A stretch of DNA of 64,000 nt from Hermodice carunculata (Eukaryota; Annelida; Polychaeta; Eunicida; Amphinomidae). Made by a program: the position numbers and the translations under genes. The stretch is from positions 64,383,373 through 64,447,372 of the forward strand of contig OZ026613.1 in the NCBI GenBank assembly GCA_964020975.1, read 5' to 3'. Under the pieces are notes generated by a model. It worked only from the letters and a program-made list of their open reading frames with translations, was not told where the DNA came from and did no database searches. This document shows, in pieces, positions 47,301 through 51,560 of this stretch; position 1 is the first letter of the stretch, and every line of letters starts with the position of its first letter.

Positions 47301-47694
47301 CAACATGTCACTTGAACTAAAAATAAATGCAACATTACTATTACTTTTTTTCTATTTGCCCACACAGCACAATATGTACAGAGTTTGACATGAAACAGCA
47401 CTACATCATTATTTTCTGCAAAAGATCAAAATATTTGCAGTATGAAACTGGGTACAATCATTTTATCTCCTTTCAAAGGCCATCATTGCAATAGTAAAAT
47501 TGCAAACCAATCTGAAATTCTGTAAAATTTCAGACTATGGTAAATAAGTATGAATTTATGCACTACCATGTTGTTCCAGTCTTGCCAGTAGGTCAGATTT
47601 CTTCCCAGATGTGTCCAGGCCCTTTTCAGTACACTCTGTTTTTAACTGGGGAACTGTCAGCTTGCTCCAGTCTCTTGAAGACATGTTGGATACC
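5296..47694 (-). CDS. SAP- and RRM-domain nuclear protein, 15 exons, 816 aa
   Basis: The spliced CDS uses exons 47694-47577, 39270-39131, 38702-38591, 34171-34112, 33856-33734, 31761-31614, 31295-31177, 28130-28086, 26592-26463, 24882-24764, 23463-23348, 22802-22447, 8235-7696, 7091-6865 and 5393-5296. Every junction has GT donor and AG acceptor, phase is kept throughout, and the sum is 2451 nt including the stop. Domains: SAP about aa 5-39 (starts MSSRDWSKL); acidic 40-143; K/E-rich 144-184; RRM-like 194-257 (RVFVGPL, then GFMQVVL); RRM 294-367 (RNP2 VLLVHSF, RNP1 KGYAWIEY); coiled coil about 372-460; Lys/Glu/Ser-rich to 528; Met/Gly-rich 529-660; Arg/Gly/Tyr-rich 709-784; tail ends RRTGMF. 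SAP binds A/T-rich DNA and RRM binds RNA in known families, so a nuclear matrix or hnRNP role is inferred. SAFB is the nearest known layout, but no orthologue is recognised. A good acceptor ten bases upstream of the ATG implies a 5' UTR exon beyond 47.7 kb. Confidence 0.8.
5893..6170. repeat. Tandem duplication, about 151-bp unit
   Basis: Two diverged copies begin CTGCCATTTGCTCAAATT (5893 and 6044). Both contain ACACCAAAATCTAATCAG and GCCAAATTTGAGCA. It lies in the intron between exons 15 and 14; the rest of that intron (5394-6864) shows nothing else recognisable. Confidence 0.75.
6865..7091 (-). CDS. Host gene exon 14: RG/YG-rich tail
   Basis: It encodes aa 709-784, Ser/Arg/Asp-rich then GRGRGGYDGGYGG, followed by YMRKRQADDDGYSDWSKQ with a possible nuclear signal (RKRQ). 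Acceptor TTCACAG and donor CAAA|GTAAGT. Confidence 0.8.
7696..8235 (-). CDS. Host gene exon 13: Met/Gly-rich segment
   Basis: It encodes aa 529-708 and is the largest exon. It contains many MGQMRPMGPMGMMG-type repeats, of low complexity and possibly aggregation-prone, then a basic RREERRYQRDSDYD patch and NPQQTAKAVNLLVGLSQML, a predicted helix. Acceptor CCTCAG and donor CTCAG|GTAAAT. Confidence 0.8.
8460..8660. repeat. Possible foldback repeat with CTGTCTT/AAGACAGG ends
   Basis: Short blocks AACCTGTCTTGAGAGA, GTCTTGAAAGACCAC and GGTCTTTGAAGACAGGTT recur in direct and inverted order, as in short miniature elements. It lies in the 14.2-kb intron 8236-22446. The flanking stretches 8660-9470 and 10200-10640 show no clear feature. 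Confidence 0.4.
9478..9527. repeat. Tandem duplication, about 24-bp unit
   Basis: TTCAATCTTGTTCCACAAAT and TTCAATCTTGTTCGACAAAT follow each other directly with one difference. Confidence 0.75.
9770..10200. repeat. AGGTCA-containing interspersed repeat, copy 2
   Basis: It contains the near-palindrome TGACCTTGAAAATGAGATCA followed by AGGTCACC, and further on TTGCAGTGATTCTGCTA. The block order resembles the copies at 4480 and 23050. No coding capacity. Confidence 0.45.
10652..11146 (+). CDS. Penelope-like reverse transcriptase, C-terminal part
   Basis: It starts at NNFEFNGDHYIQISGTAMGT, the block just before the catalytic centre in Penelope-like RTs, followed by RVAPSFANLFMADLEE and the catalytic RFIDDIFCIW. 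TEISFLDTLVKI and LYVKPTDTHTYLHYRSSHP are the usual downstream blocks. The fingers domain is absent. These RTs copy element RNA and are related to telomerase. Only part of the domain remains, so no activity is expected. Confidence 0.85.
   Translation: MTCNNFEFNGDHYIQISGTAMGTRVAPSFANLFMADLEENQLLKFPLKPHVWFRFIDDIFCIWTFGETELKEFISHLNNCHPTIKFTSNTSTTEISFLDTLVKIDSERKAYTTLYVKPTDTHTYLHYRSSHPIHTKTGGPYSQLLRLKRICHKASDYEEMPETC
11140..11928 (+). CDS. Penelope-like thumb/linker and GIY-YIG endonuclease
   Basis: The N-terminal part continues the RT thumb region. A Cys cluster (CSRNNCKYC) precedes LVYLLTCNTCKKQCVGQT, the GIY-YIG strand pair in its Penelope form, then LCDRLREHYRYI (catalytic Arg and Glu region) and DHMDLNLRVQISEYIPTP. 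The end SIEPFGLNIMGK is typical of the family C-terminus. This domain nicks the target site in active relatives. Confidence 0.85.
   Translation: MLSYYERREYPSDLLTEAKNKVDSVNRATLLTPKPIDTANDQEKFFMITSFNPANPPIKRIIQDNWKILEASRHAEAIVNKEVVIGFKRATNLQDLLVRSRTKYTITSPQNPAISGTKHKNVCSRNNCKYCARLDNSGQTVSSQTGRTYKVPEGGCCQSSNLVYLLTCNTCKKQCVGQTLRPLCDRLREHYRYISNGDITQPLGRHFALSDHMDLNLRVQISEYIPTPPRLERSRLLRLDREKHWMHQLRSIEPFGLNIMGK
12336..12403 (+). ncRNA. Type I hammerhead ribozyme of the Penelope-like element
   Basis: The conserved core CTGATGA (12352-12358) and GAAA (12374-12377) flank stem II, GTTGC/GCAAC (12359-12363 with 12369-12373) and loop AGATC. Helix III is minimal (C12378 with G12381), followed by the cleavage triplet GTC, with the cut expected after C12383. 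Stem I is GTTC/GAAC (12348-12351 with 12384-12387), an internal loop, then GTGTT/AACAT (12336-12340 with 12399-12403). All core bases are present. ACTAGT around helix III is self-complementary, so two molecules could share a six-pair helix III, as described for dimeric hammerheads of this element class. Confidence 0.88.
14020..14140. repeat. Minisatellite, three units of about 38 bp
   Basis: AGGTTACAGCAGTGTGCTCA and close variants recur three times, separated by GTTTCACTTYAAGSTGA. The array opens a longer run of degenerate repeats to its right. Confidence 0.8.
14220..15290. repeat. Degenerate tandem array, about 133-bp unit
   Basis: The block GTAACAAAGCATCAATTGA-like, a CTATGGTGACAC-like block, a CTCACTTCTTCAT-like block and GGTCTGGCATGAAT-like block recur in the same order near 14250, 14385, 14515, 14820, 14945 and 15225. 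The spacing is about 132-134 bp or multiples. The CAGTGTGCTCA element of the neighbouring 38-bp minisatellite is also inside this unit. Confidence 0.6.
14999..15171. repeat. T-rich low-complexity tract (T/TTTG)
   Basis: This is nearly pure T with G and occasional C, interrupting one unit of the 133-bp array. The Phe/Leu-only open frames across it are composition artefacts. Confidence 0.9.
15910..18258 (+). CDS. LINE ORF2, endonuclease and reverse transcriptase part
   Basis: Residues 1-230 are an APE-type endonuclease: LNVRGLAD, FLQETH, GVAILI, VNVYTPT, GGDFNT and the C-terminal region around RLDYWL. RT blocks follow at about 480-720: GSDGLPAEFYK, NWRPLSLLKIDYKI, DQTGYITGRFIREN, LIDFEKAFDTIEW, GVRQGCPLAPFLF and the catalytic LADD. 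These match the L1/Tx1 lineage. Protein continuity is lost near 18157: the frame encoding KFDEDWDLPVFW, which runs into the next open frame, is offset by one base from LEKTIVCWLG. A single-base indel is the likely cause. Confidence 0.9.
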   Translation: MAFNLKLSSLNVRGLADTFKRRSIFHWLRKFHSGICFLQETHSTSEVKNIWRNEWGAKIFYSHGTSNSRGVAILIPNNIDFLVQREVSDGNGRFIMLDILIDEVRFILVNVYTPTKNHENDQIEFLNNLYENLSEFSGENIVMGGDFNTILDSTLDKRGGTFAPTTRYMQAIKDLLFEELDLIEIWRHRNPHLFRFTWHQRNPLVQCRLDYWLISSFLSSFVMCDKIKPSIKTDQSLISLYMQGDLFEKRGPGFWKFNTSLLRDSDYVQKVKDIINDCKNKYTDMLDKALLWDSVKCEIRGMSIKHSKYTSFGCRTKEIKLQKELEDLSCKTLLTEDEKNRLLEIEKELSEINDKQTNGIMLRSRARWTELGEKNTKYLLGLEKRNYKNKCITKLSKQNNIEITNPTDILEEEKHFYKKLYTSNQLDWDELLLEDKINSLLNNPAMPKLKLEDKIKCDSMISFDECSIALSLFKNGKSPGSDGLPAEFYKFFWPDIQHLVFDSLEYAYQTGKLSIDQRRGIISLIPKKDKPRIHLRNWRPLSLLKIDYKIITKVLALRLQKVLPYLINEDQTGYITGRFIRENIRLIADIIQYYKTHDLSGLLLLIDFEKAFDTIEWSYIYRVLNSFGFGNEFCKWVHIIYSGVSSCVINNGNTSEFFPLFRGVRQGCPLAPFLFIFAVEPLAIMIRTNENITGLKFGDSEVKISQLADDTTCFVANQQSAKILFTVFDDFKRWSGLKCNLEKTIVCWLGFINLMKTGIYLFSGTTGHSLPSVLFLMMMRKS
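18255..19688 (+). CDS. LINE ORF2, C-terminal part with CCHC knuckle
   Basis: It continues the RT thumb (LIGKNVVLRSLAVSKLLY) and the long C-terminal domain. Near its end CDHCANKDTIIHRFWDC is the C-x2-C-x7-H-x4-C knuckle of L1-type proteins, followed by FWTSFQDWW. True homology begins before the first ATG, since the upstream codons of this frame (from about 18158) are also ORF2-like. Confidence 0.9.
   Translation: MTQANFNGKIHSFKEILKVWTTRDLSLIGKNVVLRSLAVSKLLYPASVIHVNENVFKTVQANIYQFKWKKSVPKVKNKVMHQSIPKGGLKLLHFRTQVAALKLNWVKRLFSDNNAKWKAVLQHFVPDIEIKDLFLSRCHIHTINLKALPLFYMDVLDAWKNYQSIFEPITIQDICNEFLWFNPFIIIEKKTVFYKHWYRLGIKFIGDIINTDGTFLTEDELYRKYNLRTNFLEYLALRLSIPGHWKHILSNNRIRNTRPSDVPILRIKGKLKLVGEIGCKEFYWSLIDFIMKDLPTCINTWQEKLNFESSEWHKIFSVSYKSTMESKIQAFQFSLLHGFVVHNSKLFKMGLVDSESCDHCANKDTIIHRFWDCHKIQEFWTSFQDWWNLIHPFNTISLSAELVIFGYFFSPSKYSLNNCLLLAKFFIHRELCKKQNISFVAFLNFLKYKIGTEEHILYCQGKQELFVSRWSSIVNSV
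20563..20908. mobile_element. MITE, 346 bp, 26-bp inverted ends, GGAG target duplication
   Basis: The left arm 20563-20588 begins ATATGCATATTAATTT and the right arm 20883-20908 is its reverse complement with one mismatch. Both flanks carry GGAG (20559-20562 and 20909-20912), a perfect 4-bp target-site duplication. There is no coding capacity. Superfamilies with 4-bp duplications include Chapaev-like and Sola1-like, but the ends alone do not settle it. Confidence 0.75.
22163..22240. repeat. Tandem duplication, 39-bp unit
   Basis: GCTATACTGATATCATCATT and GCTATACTGATCTCATCATT start consecutive units; both end CAATA(A)GCACAT. Confidence 0.75.
22447..22802 (-). CDS. Host gene exon 12: coiled coil and K/E/S-rich linker
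   Basis: It encodes aa 411-528. A charged helix (REQLQKVNQRISDIRRKQEK) is followed by an Ala/Glu/Lys region, a Ser-rich run (SSKSSSSQKNRSSS) and RGG-like RPPTGSSRMGDRNR. Acceptor AATTTCAG and donor ACAG|GTGAGT. Phase 2 at the end carries over a 14.2-kb intron to exon 13. Confidence 0.8.
23050..23280. repeat. AGGTCA-containing interspersed repeat, copy 3
   Basis: Same block order as at 4480-4690: ACACACATGG, GACCTTGAAAATGAGG, CCAAGGTCACC, GCTTGCAAGAATTCTGCTAC, GGACAG and TTTGTTTGCCAGGGGTATA. It lies in the intron next to exon 11. Confidence 0.6.
23348..23463 (-). CDS. Host gene exon 11: coiled-coil segment
   Basis: It encodes aa 372-410 (DELTELLEEQSMLSSRMRS, then RFRGRKFQQ). Heptad-like hydrophobics are followed by a basic patch. 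Acceptor TTTGTAG and donor ACAG|GTATGG; it ends in phase 0. Confidence 0.8.
24764..24882 (-). CDS. Host gene exon 10: RRM, second half
   Basis: It encodes aa 332-371. (KG)YAWIEY is RNP1, then LAAEAVEKYKDAELHGEKI and FKKFRGSLE complete the fold. Acceptor CTCTAG and donor GAGG|GTATGT. Confidence 0.85.
25996..26117. repeat. Tandem duplication, 61-bp unit
   Basis: Two diverged units contain CTGGACAAG, TGGATKCAATGC and TAACAATCT.CTACAT. Intron sequence 24883-26462 otherwise shows no feature. Confidence 0.7.
26463..26592 (-). CDS. Host gene exon 9: RRM, first half
   Basis: It encodes aa 289-331. RVLLVHSF is RNP2; TAEDLQNIFTDA is helix 1; HVLLPKSPDGKGK leads into RNP1. Acceptor TTACAG and donor AAAGG|GTAATG; it ends in phase 2. 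Confidence 0.85.
28086..28130 (-). CDS. Host gene exon 8: 45-nt microexon
   Basis: It encodes aa 274-288 (EKFYKNIKYKARVVL). Acceptor GATTTCAG and donor TTAC|GTAAGT. Too short to score alone, but its phase fits exons 7 and 9 exactly and the peptide is basic and linker-like between the two RRMs. Confidence 0.7.
28424..29110. repeat. Old relative of the hairpin-ended repeat family
   Basis: It starts CAAGAGGACTATGACC, then GTGCTTAGCTGGCC, matching the 5' end layout of the better copies (CAAGAGGGCTGTG, GCTCAGCTGA). It contains two exact TCAAGGTCA motifs. The 3' hairpin is not recognisable, so the right boundary is approximate. Confidence 0.45.
29215..29298. repeat. A-rich low-complexity tract
   Basis: Nearly pure A with C interruptions, directly left of copy A of the hairpin-ended family, which inserts in A-rich sites elsewhere in the window. 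Confidence 0.85.
29299..30899. mobile_element. Hairpin-ended repeat family, copy A
   Basis: The left end is CAAGAGGGATGTGTGAATAGCCC; the right end is CTCAGCTGACT, GACA loop, AGTCAGCTG, then CG and CTAAA. Inside, blocks such as ACCAAGTTTG, TGACGGTTTTGGAGAAG and GCAGCACCACCTGG recur two to three times. No open frame of note. It is older than copies B and D, judging by the decayed end hairpins. Confidence 0.7.
31177..31295 (-). CDS. Host gene exon 7: second half of RRM-like fold
   Basis: It encodes aa 234-273. GFMQVVLNSKEEAEEASTKL fits the RNP1 strand and second helix of an RRM, though RNP1 is degenerate. The split glycine codon joins exon 6. Acceptor GATGCAG and donor ATGG|GTAAGC. Confidence 0.8.
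31614..31761 (-). CDS. Host gene exon 6: first half of RRM-like fold
   Basis: It encodes aa 185-233. RRVFVGPL looks like the first beta strand (RNP2) of an RRM, followed by a helix (TREEMKNEYVVGLIDKA) and EVHLAMWEDKTQQ. Acceptor TTTGCAG and donor CAGGG|GTAAGC; it ends in phase 2. Confidence 0.8.
33000..33546. repeat. Hairpin-ended repeat family, old copy F
   Basis: The left end is CAAGGGGGCTGTGTGAACA and the right end CTCTACTGACATGTCAGCTG then CCCTAAAAA, matching both ends of the family with decay. The interior is not clearly similar, so it may be an older subfamily. Confidence 0.5.
33734..33856 (-). CDS. Host gene exon 5: K/E-rich segment
   Basis: It encodes aa 144-184, from DKPKEESENKKEEKS to FRLPNRLNLKE. 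Acceptor TTTGCAG and donor GAAG|GTAAGT. Phase 1 at both ends. Confidence 0.8.
34112..34171 (-). CDS. Host gene exon 4: K/E-rich microexon
   Basis: This 60-nt exon encodes aa 124-143 (DDKDGEEEKAEDEKEKDESD). Acceptor TTCAG and donor GATG|GTAAGT. It keeps phase 1 on both sides, so skipping it would keep the frame, as would skipping exon 5. Confidence 0.75.
34500..38300 (-). mobile_element. Old DIRS-type retroelement fossil inside a host intron
   Basis: On the minus strand, the stretch 35060-34520 has reverse transcriptase similarity of the DIRS type (blocks SSVDLEDMNFHVPI, YQFLALPLSLA, DWLVSSL and NDQKSN-like TDQKSNIELSQKF). To its right, 36000-38000 is compatible with a gag-like region (a basic GKKRRHEDSSGEE segment), though this part is less sure. 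It is broken many times and looks far older than the element at 1-3840, with which it shares the family but not close sequence. Boundaries are approximate and no terminal repeat was found. It lies in the intron between exons 4 and 3, in host orientation. Confidence 0.6.
38591..38702 (-). CDS. Host gene exon 3: acidic segment
   Basis: It encodes aa 87-123 (GTLGEDEMEDVIDDSKN, then EDLMADMQELLQNEKSASA). Acceptor CCTAG and donor GCTG|GTGAGT; it begins in phase 0 and ends in phase 1. The acidic composition continues that of exon 2. Confidence 0.8.
39131..39270 (-). CDS. Host gene exon 2: polyacidic segment
   Basis: It encodes aa 40-86, dominated by Glu with runs of up to eleven, followed by DISKDDSEQLE. 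Acceptor ACAG and donor GGAG|GTAAG. It joins exon 1 in phase across an 8.3-kb intron that is mostly repeats. Confidence 0.8.
39960..40052. repeat. A-rich low-complexity tract
   Basis: A run of C then A with CC interruptions. The Lys-rich frames here are artefacts. The interval 40100-41670 of intron 1 shows nothing I can assign; a 106-codon plus-strand frame at 40463-40783 matches no family I know. Confidence 0.85.
41681..43120. mobile_element. Hairpin-ended repeat family, copy B
   Basis: The left end is CAAGAGGGCTGTGTGAACAG, containing a perfect 7-bp hairpin (GGGCTGT, loop GTGA, ACAGCCC). The right end is an 11-bp hairpin (CTCAGCTGACT, loop GACA, at 43091-43116) followed by GTAAAAA. Just inside the right end lies a GGACGGACGACGGAC microsatellite. 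The interior alternates blocks: GCAGCGCCACCTG, GATATCAAAGCAATTGG, TTCATTAAAAATCCAAAAAT, ACCAAGTTTGAA, and GGAGAAGAAGTCGAAAATG. Non-coding. Confidence 0.75.
43121..45410. mobile_element. Hairpin-ended repeat family, copy C, split by copy D
   Basis: The two parts, 43121-43775 and 45212-45410, read continuously against copy B: the break falls in the A-run of the block GAACAAAAAAATTCATT. The right end has a perfect 11-bp hairpin (45381-45406) and CTAA. The left end is missing; the sequence begins inside the family next to the end of copy B. Confidence 0.75.
43776..45213. mobile_element. Hairpin-ended repeat family, copy D, nested in copy C
   Basis: A full-length copy of about 1.44 kb: it starts CAAGAGGGCTGTGTGAACAG and ends with the hairpin at 45184-45209 (one G-T wobble) then CTAA. 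It is inserted in an A-run of copy C, leaving 4 A before and 6 A (counted from the CT) after, against 7-9 A in uninterrupted copies. That defines the family's ends as CAAGAGGG and GAGCTAA(A). Confidence 0.8.
45411..46867. other. Unassigned part of intron 1
   Basis: There are no credible exons. Around 46090-46150 are two inverted CCAAT boxes (GATTGGCTC, GACCAATCGGG) and a TGCGTCA motif within about 60 bp, which could mark an internal promoter; this is only a motif observation. Confidence 0.3.
46868..47260. repeat. Hairpin-ended repeat family, old truncated copy E
   Basis: It begins at the block TGGTAGAGACCCATCC and ends with CTCAACTGACT, GACG, AGTCAACTGAG and CTAA. Both hairpin arms carry the same CAGCTG to CAACTG change. 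It is more diverged than copies B to D and 5'-truncated. Confidence 0.65.
47577..47694 (-). CDS. Host gene exon 1 (coding): SAP domain
   Basis: It encodes aa 1-39, MSSRDWSKL to LLARLEQH. The pattern L-x3-LKxEC-x4-GLDTSGKKSDLLARL is a classic SAP helix-turn-helix. The donor is CATG|GTAGTG and the exon ends in phase 1. The exon appears to begin with an acceptor (TTTTTCAG) about ten bases before the ATG, so transcription should start further right. Confidence 0.85.
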
Positions 47695-47966
47695 TGAAAA
47701 ACAAGACAAGTCTGTTCATTCTGAAGTCTTCTGAAGAAACTGTATATCAGCCATTCTTTTTTTTCAAAACACTTAAATACTGATCAAGGACATTTTTAAT
47801 TGCTGAAAAAGATAATTGCTCTTACAGGGTTTACCAATTTGCATGTCCTATTGTCCAGGACAAGTAAAATTTGTGAAAATTAACATGTAAAAGATAGAAG
47901 CACTTGTCCCTGGACAAGAAGACCTTGGAGAGAAAATTTTGTCTTACCCTGCTGTTATCACAGGCC

Positions 47967-48203
47967 TATAGTATTAACATTAAGATACTGAAGATTCAAT
48001 ACATCCAATATAGAGGGGTCCTCATGGCTCAAACCTGGCTACTGTATTGATTTTATTTGTAATGCACGGCAAACTGTGTATAAAAGAATATCAAGGGGGA
48101 TCTAATAGATACTGCATTGCTCTCCTGTAATGCAGTTTGCGTGCCCTACGGAAAATATCAGTTCTGTACACAGAATCTTCAATATCTTAAAGATAATACT
48201 ATA
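47967..48203. repeat. Foldback element, 31-bp arms, nested inner stem
   Basis: The arms 47967-47997 and 48173-48203 are reverse complements at 28 of 31 positions (TATAGTATTAAC outward, GAATCTTC inward). Within the loop, GCACGGCAAACTG (48064-48076) pairs with CAGTTTGCGTGC (48133-48144) with one bulge. The outer ends begin and finish with TA, compatible with a Tc1/mariner-type MITE. It lies upstream of the SAP exon. Confidence 0.65.
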
Positions 48204-48261
48204 CATGCAGTTCTATGATAAACGTAACAATACATGGCTTGTTCCGTATCAGTACACATAC

Positions 48262-48314
48262 CAGCATGGTGAGCTTCATATCAGCATGAGTGATATATGA
48301 AGCTTTCCATGCTG
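48262..48314. other. 53-nt hairpin
   Basis: CAGCATGG and GCTTCATAT pair with ATATGAAGC and CCATGCTG, with small bulges between the two blocks and a 13-nt loop. This is a size and shape seen in miRNA precursors, but also in palindromic repeats. Confidence 0.45.
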
Positions 48315-48610
48315 ATTCTTGTTCTTATAGAGAACAAACCAAGCATTAATATACACAGAGGGTGAATGATACCAAGCATTTCATTTCCACGAACCTGTCA
48401 CTGTTAACAGGTCAGTGACCTGCTGCTACAGTCTCCCAAATGATGTCAACTACATCAGTCATTAAAAATAATGTTATCTGGTGGTGCTGGGAATCGGTAG
48501 GGAAATTATGATCGATCTTGAGCTCAATTGGAACCTCCGAGTTCAAGTCAAGATCGAGCTTAATGTAATAAGTCAGAACCCACAACTGCCAGGACCAAAG
48601 CTATTAATAC

Positions 48611-48704
48611 AGATAATTTTGTATGAAGGTAAATGTTTGTTACTATACAATATACAGATTAATATTGTATACTAAAAAACAAACATCTTTGTACAAAATT
48701 ATCT
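48611..48704. other. 94-nt imperfect hairpin
   Basis: Paired blocks, from the base: AGATAATTTTGTA with TACAAAATTATCT, ATGTTTGTT with AACAAACAT, and ATACAATAT with ATATTGTAT, closing on a short loop near 48653-48661. Internal bulges separate the blocks. It resembles a pre-miRNA-like foldback or palindromic MITE. Confidence 0.55.
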
Positions 48705-49569
48705 TAGGTTGTACTACTCTACCAAGTTCCAACACACCATCAGGTAAACATGTTTATTGTGAAATAAAGAGGCAGAAAAAAGAGAATTGAGTTTGTTTTT
48801 TCAATCAATCAGTTTTGTTCATTCGAAATACTATACTGTTTTGAATTGTGTTCACTTCACAAGACCCAGACTGATGGCATTAAATGCAACACAAGTTTCA
48901 CAATTCACAACTGCATCAACATTCAACAAGCCTTATTTAATGAACAAAGTAAGAGTCCCATCATGATTGGAGCACTAAGAGCAGTATCAGCAGATACTTT
49001 GGATTTCAAGTTCAACCAGAAACCACTAGAAGACTCTAGCAGTACCAGCACTATGCAGTATATCACTTCTGTCAGACAAGTAAATGTTCAGCTGTTTACA
49101 ATTAAAAAGTTCACTATGATTACATTCAACTTAACATTATCATGCTTAATTTGTAGTAATATGCTGATGTTTATCATTCACTACTAAGTCAAAATTATTG
49201 ATTGAACCTATCTCATCTTTTTAGTAAAAATGCTCCTTCAGGATCTGGATACATAGTTACAGTAGTATCTGCAATATTGTGGGTCACTAATACAATAAGG
49301 AGTGCGTCTATTACACTCAGTAGATATTGAAGTTGTACATTATAATGTGAGAACAAGTGTTCAAAATTAAAAATTCTTTCGTCTATATTTTCACAGTTAG
49401 ACCCATGTTAAAAAACATTGCCCAAATTATCATTTCAGCATAAGCAGCATGGGTAAAATTGTTCACTGTAACGTCATTTCACTTCAAACACAGCTTGAAC
49501 ATACATGACGCACGATCCAGGTCATACGTGAAAATTGATGGGTGACAATACAAGGAAATGACATTGAAC

Positions 49570-49683
49570 ATTGTTTTTGTATTCTTTTAGGCAAATTTTG
49601 CATACTGCTTTGCTCATGTCTAGTAGTTTTGTTGTAGGGTTCTTTCTGAACCCGAAGGGGTTCCAAACATCGCTCCTTCCTTT
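49570..49683 (-). pseudogene. BED zinc-finger fragment, probably from a hAT transposase
   Basis: The minus-strand frame reads KGRSDVWNPFGFRKNP, then KLLDMSKAVCKICLKEYKNN. This matches the first half of a BED finger: S-x-VW-x-x-FG, then AVCKIC-x-KE. The His half (about NLxxHLKxxH) is absent in all three frames downstream, so it is a fragment. BED fingers bind DNA in hAT transposases and in domesticated ZBED genes. Either origin is possible; no DDE domain was seen nearby. Confidence 0.55.
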
Positions 49684-49730
49684 CCCTGGAAAATTATATA
49701 GCTTGTCCACTTCGGGTTCAGGAAGAACCC
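49637..49730. other. 94-nt inverted repeat with 21-bp arms
   Basis: GGGTTCTTTCTGAACCCGAAG (49637-49657, 21 nt with 20 matching) is mirrored at 49710-49730 with one mismatch, spaced by 52 nt. One arm overlaps the BED finger codons for GFRKNP. Confidence 0.6.
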
Positions 49731-49999
49731 CAACACTGTCCTGATTTGCCACTATTAGATATTGTGGAATGCATAGTAAATCTAAGCGGTTCTGTGATTG
49801 GTCCACTTTGGCAGTTCCGGTTAGGAGCGACCAATAAGTATAATGAAGAGAAATACATGCGTACATGTTGCAATGACATCACTGTGAATGGAGCAGAACA
49901 GTGGCTGCGACCTTGTCTGTTTACGAGGCTTGTATCTAGCGTAATTTTGTGATTATTCATTTTTTTTTTTTTCATTTGAAAAAGTAAAAATCGTTCTTA

Positions 50000-51560
50000 A
50001 TTCTCACTTAAACTTGGGCTCGATCATCGTCGCCGGCAAAAAATAAACAATGATTGAAGCGATTTTGGTCGACTCGTCCCACCACTATTACCTCGCATAA
50101 AGAGATCTGTCAAAAACAGCTCCTGAACTACGTACATCTGTAAATTGATCTGCATGTATTAGGATATAGATAATAATATCATTTTCACGCACAAGTATTG
50201 CCTCTATCAAAGTTTGTATTAGTAATTAAATTGAAAAATGCTGTGAAAAACATAACAAAAATACAACGGACAAACTGAACTTTCAAAATTAATCAGCATT
50301 TTAATCTCTACATTGCAAATTGATTAGTCTTACACTCAAATAAGTCAAACATATGTACAACCTTGTCATTTTTGATAAGCAAATGACCATACATGACTGG
50401 TTATTTTGAGTTTTTAAAAAACACATGTGGCAGCATTTGAAGATGCAAATGAAACATTGAAGCTTGAGAATCCAATTCCCCTTCATTTGAATGCCAATAA
50501 GGAAATGCATTTATTCAAATTCTTTTCAAAATTGATTTCGGGGTCAGGGATATTCATCATGTCAGCAACAGAATATGTCTTCCTGATGCCTGGGGCAAAA
50601 CAAACATCTCTGGGGTTAATTTTTATACAGAATCATTTGCATGTAAATTTTATTGAAGGTGGCAGAATGGTTTGGTTTATTTAATTGCCATTCTTGACTT
50701 TCAGAGCATATATCTTTATACATTTGGTAGTACCAGTGAGGACCTTCCTTAAATTGTGTACATCTCTCATTGTCTGCATCAAGAACAGCATTTAAACAAA
50801 TGTTTCTTGATTTCTTTAGCTCTGAAGGAAAATAAATAACTGAATGGAACCCATAGAAAAATTGTAATTTTGCCCCAAGAGATCTGAGAAAATATACATG
50901 TATCATATGTAAATGCATTCCGCACAGCATTTAAAATCCTTGCATCTATACTAGGGACAATTTTCTAAATTTTTACAGCCCCCTCCTCCCCCATCTTAAG
51001 TGTCAAGTGCACAAGATATACTTTCTGCTGGGTGAAGCGGCTGCTATATACAGAAGACAAGGAAAATATGCAGACTGCATGAAGACAAAGCGAAGATTTG
51101 CGTAACCAACATGACTGTTATGATGTTTCACAAATCTTTGCTTCATCACCATGCTGCATGCATATTTTCCTGGCCTTCTGCAAGGAATTTTCCCTCCTGC
51201 CTTTTGTTTATCTGTGTCTAGATTTGTTCAATTGAAGTCCTTTTATGAAAACATGATGTGAAAATTTAGTAACTTGGTCCAATCATATTTGTGTGAATAA
51301 AACCTGTTTGCCTCCCCAACATTATGACCATGAGTCATGCATATAGGTAACAATATAGGTAAAGGTGCAAAGTTTCCAAGTTTTGGGGGGTAAATTTTAC
51401 AGTTGTACCAATTCAAAACATTGCAAAAAAAAAACAGGCAGTTGTTCCATTTTTATCCATTTGATAAGAATTTTTGCTTTAACCACAAAATCGAAATAGC
51501 CATCTGCCAGTGTCAAAGTTTATCTAGAATAAAATACACACGCTTGCAAGTATGAGGTAA
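50000..51560. other. Unassigned intergenic or intronic stretch
   Basis: Nothing credible is visible: only short frames without domain features, and no repeats I recognise. A 5' UTR exon of the host gene could lie here or beyond but cannot be pinned down. Confidence 0.4.

Noticed and set aside
47840-47935. Two TTGTCC/GGACAA palindromes resembling p53-type sites
   Set aside because: The spacing and quarter-site pattern do not fit, and short palindromes of this size are expected by chance.
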